Assembly: GCA_902470695.1 (NCBI GenBank)
Contig: CABRHH010000047.1
Coordinates: forward strand, 1 to 9,356
Direction: 5' to 3'
Length of the DNA stretch: 9,356 nt
Origin: an uncultured Collinsella sp.
GTDB lineage: Bacteria; Actinomycetota; Coriobacteriia; Coriobacteriales; Coriobacteriaceae
Shown here piece after piece: positions 1 to 5,663 of the stretch; positions within the stretch are counted from its first letter, which is position 1, and each line of letters begins with the position of its first letter. A program made the translations under genes and the position numbers. The notes beneath the pieces were generated by a model, which ran no database searches, was not told where the DNA came from, and saw nothing but the letters and a program-made list of their open reading frames with translations.

Positions 1-151
1 ATGCGCACCTCCTGTCCGGACGCCCTGCAGCGTCCAACTTTTTGTCCGCAGTCCCATTCCCCAAATAATTGATCCTTCTGGTTCTGGGGATGATGGTCGC
101 ATCGCGCAAAATGCTATCGATGTTTTAAAGACGCTTGATAAGCCAGCGAGG
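1..151. other. Unassigned left edge, possible recombination junction upstream of the mod fragment
   Basis: No independent gene is supported here. The frame of the downstream Mod fragment stays open back to base 2, but the residues it encodes do not resemble the part of a type III Mod expected before its ERIRRAG segment. Bases 68-160 read as IIDPSGSGDDGR followed by about 20 more residues. The first part vaguely recalls the methyltransferase FxGxG motif I, but only about 33 residues separate it from ERIRRAG, against roughly 55-60 in the Mod proteins I know. Composition is also poorer in GC than in the mod fragment that follows. The other two plus-strand frames close at about bases 66-72. I infer a junction near base 160 or a degenerated mod, but cannot tell which. 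Confidence 0.35.
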
Positions 152-670
152 TTGACTTGTTTGGCGGAGGAGCGTATCCGCCGTGCGGGTGCCAAGATCG
201 CGGCCGAGGTGGAAGAATCCAACGCGCAGCTTAAGCTTGGAGAGGAGCCCAAGAAGGTTCCCGACATCGGCTTCCGCGTGCTCAAGATCGACTCGACCAA
301 CTTCGAGGACGTCTCCCGCACGCCCGACACGCTGCTCCAGGATGAACTCTTCGGCCTGGCGGACAACCTCAAGTCCGACCGCACGCCTGAGGACATCCTG
401 TTCGAGCTGCTGCCCAAGTTCCAGATCCCCTATACCGCGCGCATCGAGCGGCTCGGCCTGTGCGGCAAGACGGTCTACTCCGTGGACGACGACACGCTGC
501 TTGCGTGTTTCGACCGCGAGGTGCCCGAGGACGTCGTTCGCGCCATGGCCAAGCGCGAGCCCGCCTATGCGGTCCTGCGTGACGCCTCCTTTGTGGGGGA
601 CGACTCCCTCGCCAACTTCGAGGAGATCTTCAAGACGCTGAGCCCCGCCACCAAGACCAGGGTGGTGTAG
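152..670 (+). pseudogene. mod: C-terminal fragment of type III restriction-modification DNA methyltransferase (Mod)
   Basis: Mod is the adenine-N6 methyltransferase and DNA-recognition subunit of type III restriction systems; it also directs the Res subunit to its sites. The 172 residues seen match only the C-terminal tail of Mod: EERIRRAGAKI near the start, then PDIGFRVLKIDSTNF, then the DNLKSDRTPEDILFELLPK block and the GKTVYSVDDDTLLACFD block. The catalytic DPPY motif and the target-recognition domain are absent; a full Mod has roughly 600 or more residues. The coordinates use a TTG at 152 with no convincing ribosome binding site, because the frame is open to the window edge without a better start. 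The gene points the same way as res (2138), its expected partner, but about 1.47 kb of opposite-strand genes separates them. It is either a broken remnant or the 3' end of a gene running off the left edge; the abrupt loss of Mod-like sequence and the composition change near base 160 favour a remnant. Family assignment is firm; pseudogene status is inferred. Confidence 0.72.
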
Positions 671-710
671 GGGATGTGCTCTGTGTCTGCGCATAACTGG
701 GTTCAGAACA

Positions 711-745
711 CCTGGCGCTCGAGACTTCGTGTCTTGGGCGCCGGG
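711..745. terminator. Strong hairpin between converging mod and toxin genes, possible two-way terminator
   Basis: Bases 714-725 and 731-742 form a 12-bp stem (two G-T wobbles) around a 5-base TTCGT loop. Three further pairs (711-713 with 743-745) extend it to 15 bp. It lies in the 96-base gap between the mod stop at 670 and the stop of the toxin gene at 767, where two transcripts converge. No U-run follows on either strand, so intrinsic termination is uncertain; it may instead protect 3' ends. Confidence 0.45.
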
Positions 746-766
746 GAATGCCACATGCGGTTCGGC

Positions 767-1102
767 CTAGTCTTCCAGATCATTTGCACAAAGCGAGTCG
801 GGGTTCTCGTTGCCAAAGCGAAGGCTCAAGATATGCGCCTCCAGCTTGTCCGCCTTAACTCGGTACAGGAGGCGATGCGACTTCAGGCTCGCGCATCGAA
901 TCTCATGTCCGCTCAGAAAGCTCGCCTGCTCGTTCACCGGGTACGCGTTGGGAAACATCGAGATGACGGAGAACTTGTCTTCGATGGATGCGAGAAACTC
1001 ATCCGCCGCTTTGGGGAGTCCGAGCTCCTCGCGTACGTAACTCTCGGCGTCCAGGATCTGCTTTTGCGCTTGGTGGGTAACGACGATCTTATACGAGGGC
1101 AT
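767..1102 (-). CDS. RelE/ParE-family type II toxin
   Basis: This is the toxin half of a type II toxin-antitoxin pair. Proteins of this fold either cleave mRNA in the ribosome (RelE type) or poison gyrase (ParE type); the sequence alone does not decide which. The 111 residues show the family pattern: an N-terminal strand (YKIVVTHQAQKQI), two helices (AESYVREELGLPKAADEFLASIEDKF), then the C-terminal sheet with HEIRCASLKSHRLLYRVKADKLEAHILSLRFG. Length is normal for the family. The ATG at 1102 has a GAGGA six bases upstream, inside the antitoxin gene. The gene overlaps the antitoxin by 14 bases, implying coupled translation. It is likely repressed by the antitoxin-toxin complex at the palindrome upstream of the antitoxin. 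GC content is lower than in res and mod, which suggests acquisition. Confidence 0.88.
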   Translation of the reverse strand: MPSYKIVVTHQAQKQILDAESYVREELGLPKAADEFLASIEDKFSVISMFPNAYPVNEQASFLSGHEIRCASLKSHRLLYRVKADKLEAHILSLRFGNENPDSLCANDLED

Positions 1103-1394
1103 AGCGCTTCCTCATCTCTGCGAGCATCTCGAATCCGTCGACGACTTCTCCGGCTTCGATTTCGGCGATGCCCGTCTGGATATCCGCAAGGGTCTCCTGC
1201 AGTTCTCGCTGCTGTGCCGCAAGTCGCTGCTCCTCACTTCTTGCTGCTGCCTCATAGCGGTCAAAGGTCTCGGAGCTCATGATGACCATATCGTTGTATC
1301 CGTTTTTGGTGATGGTGATGGGCTCGTCGAGCTCGTGGCATTTAGCGGAGATCTTCGCCCCATCTTTGAGCTCTTTTACCGGCATGGCAATCAT
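1089..1394 (-). CDS. Phd/YefM-family antitoxin
   Basis: This is the antitoxin that neutralises the adjoining RelE/ParE-type toxin and represses its own operon. The N-terminal 50 residues carry the Phd/YefM DNA-binding fold (MPVKELKDGAKISAKCHELD, PITITKNGYNDMVIMSSETF). The C-terminal half is charged and helical, rich in Glu, Gln and Ala (RSEEQRLAAQQRELQETLAD), as expected for a toxin-wrapping tail. The ATG at 1394 (MIAMPV, 101 aa) was chosen because AGGAGG (1399-1404) sits four bases upstream. A longer reading from 1409 would place its own start inside the operator and upstream of the ribosome binding site. The internal ATG at 1385 is also possible, 13 bases from AGGAGG. It is the first gene of a two-gene operon with the toxin and has its own promoter and operator. 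Confidence 0.88.
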   Translation of the reverse strand: MIAMPVKELKDGAKISAKCHELDEPITITKNGYNDMVIMSSETFDRYEAAARSEEQRLAAQQRELQETLADIQTGIAEIEAGEVVDGFEMLAEMRKRYALV

Positions 1395-1402
1395 GGGTCC
1401 TC

Positions 1403-1419
1403 CTAACATGGGATGTTAG
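1403..1419 (-). promoter_or_regulatory. Probable antitoxin operator (perfect inverted repeat)
   Basis: CTAACAT, a 3-base spacer and ATGTTAG form a perfect 7-bp-arm palindrome. It overlaps the expected transcription start and abuts the ribosome binding site of the antitoxin gene. Phd/YefM antitoxins repress through palindromes in exactly this position. Site identity is inferred from position and symmetry. Confidence 0.65.
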
Positions 1420-1423
1420 TCCC

Positions 1424-1429
1424 ATTATA
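1424..1429 (-). promoter_or_regulatory. -10 box of the antitoxin-toxin operon
   Basis: The minus strand reads TATAAT, a perfect consensus -10, 30 bases upstream of the chosen antitoxin ATG and just upstream of the palindrome. A -35 is less clear: TTGTCA lies 13 bases upstream, too close, and the correctly spaced hexamer is a poor match. The -35 region falls at the edge of the 45-bp repeat that copies the res start. Confidence 0.6.
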
Positions 1430-1447
1430 GACCCATTTTATTTGACA

Positions 1448-1492
1448 AGATAGGTTCTCTCATGGAATTCAAGTTCAACGACCTTGCATATC
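1448..1492 (+). repeat. Left copy of the 45-bp direct repeat: remnant of the res 5' end
   Basis: This segment matches 2124-2168 at 41 of 45 positions (mismatches at 1461, 1485, 1487 and 1488), including an uninterrupted 23-base identity beginning at an ATG (1462). It holds the 14 bases before the res start and codes for MEFKFNDLAY, against MEFKFNDLEY in real res. After 1492 similarity stops, and the frame runs antisense through the DUF4160 gene, so this is a non-functional scrap of res. Confidence 0.9.
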
Positions 1493-1515
1493 CGGGTGGT
1501 GAAAAGATGCCGAAT

Positions 1516-1794
1516 CTAATCGATAAAACGAAGGTTCTCGGGGCCGAACGTATCGGACCAAGCATTGCAGATGCGCTGGTGGTTCAGCGTGATGGCCTTG
1601 GCAAGCTTGTTCAGATCCTTGGTTGGAATGTCGCTCGTGCTGCTCGCGAGGCGGCATCCGCCATCGGAGAGCAGCCAGAATTTCGTGGCGTTCTTCTCCG
1701 GGCGCTTGACTGTGACATGAATATGGACGGGCTCGGCATCTTCTCCGGTCCAAAAGTAGAGAAGGTACCGACCAAAGGTGAAAACTTGGGGCAT
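1516..1794 (-). CDS. DUF4160 domain protein
   Basis: This small protein belongs to the DUF4160 family; biochemical function is not established to my knowledge. The 92 residues show the family features: MPQVFTFGRYLLYFWTGEDAEPVHIHV at the start, with conserved YFW and the histidine pair H24/H26; then KNATKFWLLSDGGC (33-47); and a C-terminal helix with CNAWSDTFG followed by LRFID. Its ATG overlaps the stop of the upstream gene in a TAATG arrangement, so it is translationally coupled to the 87-residue protein and probably acts with it. The pair sits between mod and res, directly bounded by copies of the res 5' end. Small coupled pairs in such places are often toxin-antitoxin-like, but that role is only inferred. 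Confidence 0.82.
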   Translation of the reverse strand: MPQVFTFGRYLLYFWTGEDAEPVHIHVTVKRPEKNATKFWLLSDGGCRLASSTSDIPTKDLNKLAKAITLNHQRICNAWSDTFGPENLRFID

Positions 1795-2057
1795 TACGCG
1801 GTCAGCCTCTCATCGTACGGGGCCTCGGCAAGCTCGAAGATGAGGGGTGCGTTGTCGCGAAGAAACTCTTTAAGATCGGAGAGCTCGTCATCCGTGAAGC
1901 CGTCCACGTTTGTCCACCGGTACGCGGGCATGAGACAGCGCGCCGCATCGAAGCCACCGTCTCGGGGCCGCTCAACGGCAATTCTGATGGTTCCGTCGTC
2001 TTGAAGGTTCGAATACGCGATACATGTTCCATCAGGAAACTCGGCGTAGTTCCACAT
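1794..2057 (-). CDS. Conserved small protein of unknown function, coupled partner of DUF4160
   Basis: I do not recognise a named family with confidence. The 87 residues begin MWNYAEFPDGTCIAYSNLQDDGTIRIAVERP, a beta-rich, acidic, DUF2442-like-sized module, and continue with AARCLMPAYRWTNVDGFTDDELSDLKEFLRDNAPLIFELA, predicted helical. There is no signal peptide or membrane segment. The ATG at 2057 is supported by GGAGG (2067-2071) nine bases upstream. It is the first gene of a two-gene operon; its TAA overlaps the ATG of the DUF4160 gene. By gene order and acidity it would be the antitoxin-like member if the pair is a toxin-antitoxin module, but nothing in the sequence proves this. Confidence 0.75.
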   Translation of the reverse strand: MWNYAEFPDGTCIAYSNLQDDGTIRIAVERPRDGGFDAARCLMPAYRWTNVDGFTDDELSDLKEFLRDNAPLIFELAEAPYDERLTA

Positions 2058-2098
2058 GTGCCTTAACCTCCGGTTTCTCTCTTCATCTTAGTTAGCTC

Positions 2099-2104
2099 AT
2101 TGTA
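2099..2104 (-). promoter_or_regulatory. Candidate -10 box for the DUF4160 operon
   Basis: The minus strand reads TACAAT (5 of 6 consensus), 41 bases upstream of the ATG at 2057. A CTGACG with 15-base spacing is the best, weak, -35. As with the antitoxin promoter, the copy of the res 5' repeat lies just upstream, with 18 or 19 bases from the end of the shared segment to the -10 in the two cases. Confidence 0.35.
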
Positions 2105-2123
2105 CCCAACGGGTCCAAACGTC

Positions 2124-2168
2124 AGATAGGTTCTCTTATGGAATTCAAGTTCAACGACCTCGAGTATC
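2124..2168 (+). repeat. Right copy of the 45-bp direct repeat, containing the true res start
   Basis: This is the partner of 1448-1492, offset by 676 bases, 41 of 45 identical. It contains the 14 bases upstream of the res ATG (2138) and its first ten codons. The 631 bases between the copies hold exactly the DUF4160 operon with its promoter. Confidence 0.9.
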
Positions 2169-5100
2169 AGGCGCGTGCGGCCGAGGCCGTGGCGCGCGTG
2201 TTTGACGGGCAGCCCAAGGTGGAAGCCCAGTCCTACCTGCGCGATGTGGGCACGCGGGTGACAGACAAGCGCGGCCAGACCTCGATGGGCGCCATCGAGG
2301 CAGACGGCGGTGCCGTGACCGACGACGGCACGGGTTTTCGCAACGCCCCGCTGCGCCTCAGCGCGGACGACATGCTTGGCAGCATCAAGAAGATCCAGGC
2401 CAAGAACGGCATTCCTCGTTCGGCCGCGCTCTTCTGTGACCTCGGTGCCGTGGAACTCGATGTGGAGATGGAGACGGGCACCGGCAAGACCTACGTCTAC
2501 ACCAAGACCATGTTCGAGCTCAATGCACGCTATGGCTGGTCCAAGTTCATCATCGTGGTGCCGAGCGTGGCCATTCGCGAGGGCGTGGCCAAGTCGCTCG
2601 AGATCACGGCCAAGCACTTCCACGAGCAGTACGGCAAGCGCCTGTGGGCGTTCGTGTACAACTCGAGCCGCCTGAACGAGATCGACTCGTTCGCCAGCCG
2701 CGCGGACATCTCCGTCATGGTCATCAACATGCAGGCGTTCAACGCGTTCGACGAATCCAAGAGCAAAGAGGGCCGCGGTGGCGACAAGGCGGCGCGCATC
2801 ATGTTCTCCGAGCGCGATGACTTCGGCAGCCGCCGGCCCATCGACGTGCTCTCCGCCACCAATCCCATCCTCATCATCGACGAACCGCAGAAGATGGGCA
2901 AAAAGACGAGCGCCACGCGCAAGGGCATGAAGCAATTCAACCCGCTGTTCAGCCTCAACTACTCCGCCACCCACAAGGAGCACCACAACACGGTGTTCGC
3001 GCTCGACCCACTGGACGCCTACAACGAGCGCCTGGTCAAGCGCATCGAGGTCAAGGGCATCGAGATGGTGGGTATGCGCGGCACCGACGGCTATGTGTAC
3101 CTGCAGGATATCAAGGTGAGCCCTACACAGCCCCCGCGCGCGGAAATCGAGTTCACCCGGCAGCTCAAGAGCGGGAAGATGACCAGGCATACCAGCACCT
3201 TTGACGAGGGCGATAGCATCTACCAGGCCTCCAACGGCCTGGGCGTGTACGAGCACGGCTACCGCATCCTGCGTATCGTGCCCGACCAGAACGGCCAGAC
3301 CGGTTACGTGGAGTTCGACAACCACGAGCGGCTCTACCGCGGGCAGGTCGCCAACGATTCGTCCGAGGCGGATCTGCGCCGCATCCAGATCCGTGAGACT
3401 ATCGCGTCCCATCTGGAAAAGGAGGAAGCGCTCTTCCGCCAAGGCATCAAGTGCCTGTCGCTGTTCTTCATCGACGAGGTTGCCAAGTACCGCGTGTACG
3501 GTGAGGACGGCGCTGAGGGCGTGGGCGAGTACGGGCAGATGCTCGAGGAGGAGTACGCCAAGGCCGTGGAGGCGCGCTGCGATGTACCCACGCTCGATGA
3601 TGCATACGACCCGGCCTACCTGCGCTATCTGCGCGAGTCGCTCGAGCGCAAGGTGCACGAGGGCTACTTCTCCATCGATAAGAAGGGGCGTGCGGTCAAC
3701 AGCAAACTCAAACGCGGCAGCGAGTTCGCCGAGGGCGAGGATGCCGTGGCCGCCTACGACCTCATTCTCAAGGACAAGGAGCGCCTGCTCTCGTTTGAGG
3801 AGCCGGTGCGCTTCATCTTCTCCCACTCCGCGCTGCGCGAGGGTTGGGACAACCCCAACGTGTTTCAGATCTGCACCCTCAAAGGGTCGGGCGATTCCGA
3901 CATTTCCAAGAGGCAGGAGGTCGGCCGCGGTCTGCGCCTGTGCGTGAACCAGGACGGTACACGCCAGGACGAGTTGGCACTGGGCCGCGACGGCGTGCAC
4001 AAGGTGAACCTGCTCACGGTGATTGCCTCGGAAGGCTACGACAGCTTTGTGAAGTCGCTGCAGACCGAGACCACCGGTGAGCTGCGCGAGCGCCCCACTC
4101 GCGTTGAGAAGAAGCTCTTCGAGGGCGTGACGGTGAGTGATGGCACCACGGAGTACACGCTGACCGGAGCGGATGCCGATCAGATCATGTACGCGCTCGT
4201 GCGCCATGAGCTCATCGATGCGCATGGGCGGCCCACCGATGCGTTTGCGGAACAGGGGCTGGCCGCGCTCGATGATGGTGACATCCCCGAGCACTTGGAT
4301 GGTTATGCGGACCAGATCGCGCGCATCGTGCGAAGTGCCGAGGACGCCACAATCGAGATTGGCAACGGCCTGGGCACCAAGGTCGCCTCCAACAAGCTCA
4401 ATGACAACTTCCGCAAGCGGGAGTTCCAGGAGCTGTGGGCGCGCATCAACCGCAGGCATGCGTACACGGTTGAGTTCGACAGCGATGAGCTGCGGCGCAA
4501 GGCCGTGGTGAGCATCAACGCCAATCTGGATGTGACGGCACCGCGCTATCGCTTGAAGCAGGCGGTACAGCGTGAGCAGATGGCGCGTGAGGAACTCGAG
4601 GCTCAGTCCGGGTTCGATGCTGCATCGAGCAAGACGCTTGAGGTCAACGGTGGTGCTGCGATCAACGTGACTTACGATTTGGTGGGCGAGGTGGCCGAGA
4701 AGGCGCGCATTACGCGCAGGAGCGCAGCAGCCATCCTGGCGGGCATCGCTCCCGACCGGTTTGCGCTGCTCCGCGTGAATCCGGAGGAGTTCATCGTCAA
4801 GACGGCGAAGCTCATCGTGGACGAGAAGGCGCGCATGGTGGTGGAGCATATTCGCTACAACCGCGTGGCGGGGGTCTACGACGCTGCCGAGATCTTTGCC
4901 GAGGATATGCCCGAGAGCTTTGCGCGGGCGCTACCCACGGCCGCCAAGGGCGTGCAGGACTGGACGGTGCTCGACAGTGATATCGAGCGCAAGTTCGCGC
5001 AGGACCTCGAGGAGGCCGAGGAGGTATGTGTGTTCGCGCACCTGCCGCGCGCGTTCAAGATTCCCACGCCGGTGGGCGACTACGCACCGGACTGGGCGAT

Positions 5101-5299
5101 CGCCTTCAACGAGGGTGCGGTCAAGCACATCTTCTTCGTAGCGGAAACCAAGGGCTCGCTCAAGACGCTCAATCTCAAGGGCGTCGAGGCGGCCAAGATC
5201 GAATGCGCCCGCAAGCTCTTCGAGCAGCTGGGTGAGGATGACGTGCGCTACGACTTCGTGAGCACCTACGACGAGCTGCTCAACAAGGTGATGAGGTAA
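2138..5299 (+). CDS. res: Type III restriction endonuclease subunit Res
   Basis: Res is the ATP-dependent helicase/translocase and nuclease of type III restriction systems; with Mod it cleaves DNA near head-to-head unmethylated sites. The 1053 residues carry superfamily 2 helicase motifs: Walker A METGTGKT (111-118), DEPQ (248-251), SAT (276-278), SHSALREGWDNPNVF (562-576) and the arginine-finger motif QEVGRGLR (593-600). The C-terminal nuclease domain shows the PD-(D/E)xK pattern D985, E1003 and K1005 in APDW and AETKG. No stop or frameshift is seen and length fits the family, so the gene looks intact. The ATG at 2138 is the natural family start; only a weak AGG seven bases before it serves as ribosome binding site, as if the gene once relied on coupling to mod. 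A 45-bp copy of its start lies at 1448. With only a Mod fragment visible, its activity is doubtful unless a Mod is supplied from elsewhere. Confidence 0.95.
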   Translation: MEFKFNDLEYQARAAEAVARVFDGQPKVEAQSYLRDVGTRVTDKRGQTSMGAIEADGGAVTDDGTGFRNAPLRLSADDMLGSIKKIQAKNGIPRSAALFCDLGAVELDVEMETGTGKTYVYTKTMFELNARYGWSKFIIVVPSVAIREGVAKSLEITAKHFHEQYGKRLWAFVYNSSRLNEIDSFASRADISVMVINMQAFNAFDESKSKEGRGGDKAARIMFSERDDFGSRRPIDVLSATNPILIIDEPQKMGKKTSATRKGMKQFNPLFSLNYSATHKEHHNTVFALDPLDAYNERLVKRIEVKGIEMVGMRGTDGYVYLQDIKVSPTQPPRAEIEFTRQLKSGKMTRHTSTFDEGDSIYQASNGLGVYEHGYRILRIVPDQNGQTGYVEFDNHERLYRGQVANDSSEADLRRIQIRETIASHLEKEEALFRQGIKCLSLFFIDEVAKYRVYGEDGAEGVGEYGQMLEEEYAKAVEARCDVPTLDDAYDPAYLRYLRESLERKVHEGYFSIDKKGRAVNSKLKRGSEFAEGEDAVAAYDLILKDKERLLSFEEPVRFIFSHSALREGWDNPNVFQICTLKGSGDSDISKRQEVGRGLRLCVNQDGTRQDELALGRDGVHKVNLLTVIASEGYDSFVKSLQTETTGELRERPTRVEKKLFEGVTVSDGTTEYTLTGADADQIMYALVRHELIDAHGRPTDAFAEQGLAALDDGDIPEHLDGYADQIARIVRSAEDATIEIGNGLGTKVASNKLNDNFRKREFQELWARINRRHAYTVEFDSDELRRKAVVSINANLDVTAPRYRLKQAVQREQMAREELEAQSGFDAASSKTLEVNGGAAINVTYDLVGEVAEKARITRRSAAAILAGIAPDRFALLRVNPEEFIVKTAKLIVDEKARMVVEHIRYNRVAGVYDAAEIFAEDMPESFARALPTAAKGVQDWTVLDSDIERKFAQDLEEAEEVCVFAHLPRAFKIPTPVGDYAPDWAIAFNEGAVKHIFFVAETKGSLKTLNLKGVEAAKIECARKLFEQLGEDDVRYDFVSTYDELLNKVMR

Positions 5300-5375
5300 G
5301 GGCTTCTGAAAATGTGTCCGCGCGGGATGGTATACCAAAAGGTGAGAAAGGTGGCCTGGTAGAAAGGGGCATGGC

Positions 5376-5609
5376 ATGATCGGCGGAGGGCCCGGTGGGT
5401 TCGGTGGCGGCTTCGGCGGCCCGAGCGCGGGGGATTACCATGCGTTCAAAACAACAACGCGCGCGGCAAAGTCGTCGGGCGGATCTTCCAAGGGGCCGCA
5501 GGGTCCTGGTGGCGGAGGCAACGAGCCGCTGGACGGTTGCGGATGCCTGATTATGCTGGTTATCGCGTTCCTGGTGCTGCTGCCGTTGTACCTGTTGATC
5601 ACGGGCTGA
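5376..5609 (+). CDS. Small glycine-rich protein with C-terminal membrane segment
   Basis: Function not recognised. The 77 residues start with a Gly/Pro/Phe-rich stretch (MIGGGPGGFGGGFGGPSAGD), continue with a basic Ser/Gly/Lys linker (FKTTTRAAKSSGGSSKG, then PGGGGN), and end in CGC followed by one strong hydrophobic helix (LIMLVIAFLVLLPLYLLI, about 58-75), with only two residues after it. This is the shape of a tail-anchored membrane protein with a flexible cytoplasmic part. The ATG at 5376 has GAAAGGGG about six bases upstream; the nearer ATG at 5371 meets a stop after two codons. It lies 76 bases after res on the same strand and converges on the carboxypeptidase. Consistent G/C at codon third positions supports real coding. 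Confidence 0.7.
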   Translation: MIGGGPGGFGGGFGGPSAGDYHAFKTTTRAAKSSGGSSKGPQGPGGGGNEPLDGCGCLIMLVIAFLVLLPLYLLITG

Positions 5610-5663
5610 TCGCGGTGCCGGCTGCATGCTGCATGTGCATGAGGGCCGCCGCCTGCCCCGGGG

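Noticed and set aside
125..754. Minus-strand open frame of 209 codons over the mod fragment
   Set aside because: The opposite frame matches conserved Mod sequence; this one has low-complexity composition and no family resemblance.
674..1282. Plus-strand open frame of 202 codons over the toxin-antitoxin genes
   Set aside because: Both strands cannot be right, and the minus strand gives two clear family matches with ribosome binding sites.
1462..2004. Plus-strand open frame of 180 codons beginning with the res-like MEFKFNDL
   Set aside because: Only the first ten codons are res-like; the rest is antisense to DUF4160 and its partner. It is a stub, not a gene.
2063..4849. Long minus-strand open frame (928 codons) opposite res
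   Set aside because: It is the mirror of a GC-rich, intact res gene; the protein is a His/Leu/Arg/Val-rich string with no recognisable domain, as expected from an antisense frame.
5329..5336. GGTATACC palindrome upstream of the small membrane protein
   Set aside because: An isolated 8-base palindrome is too short to call an operator, and there is no matching promoter pair.
5610..5663. Possible terminator between converging small membrane protein and carboxypeptidase genes
   Set aside because: Only short imperfect pairings (TGCATG with CATGTGCA, and a CCCCGGGG palindrome without a loop) and no T-run are visible.
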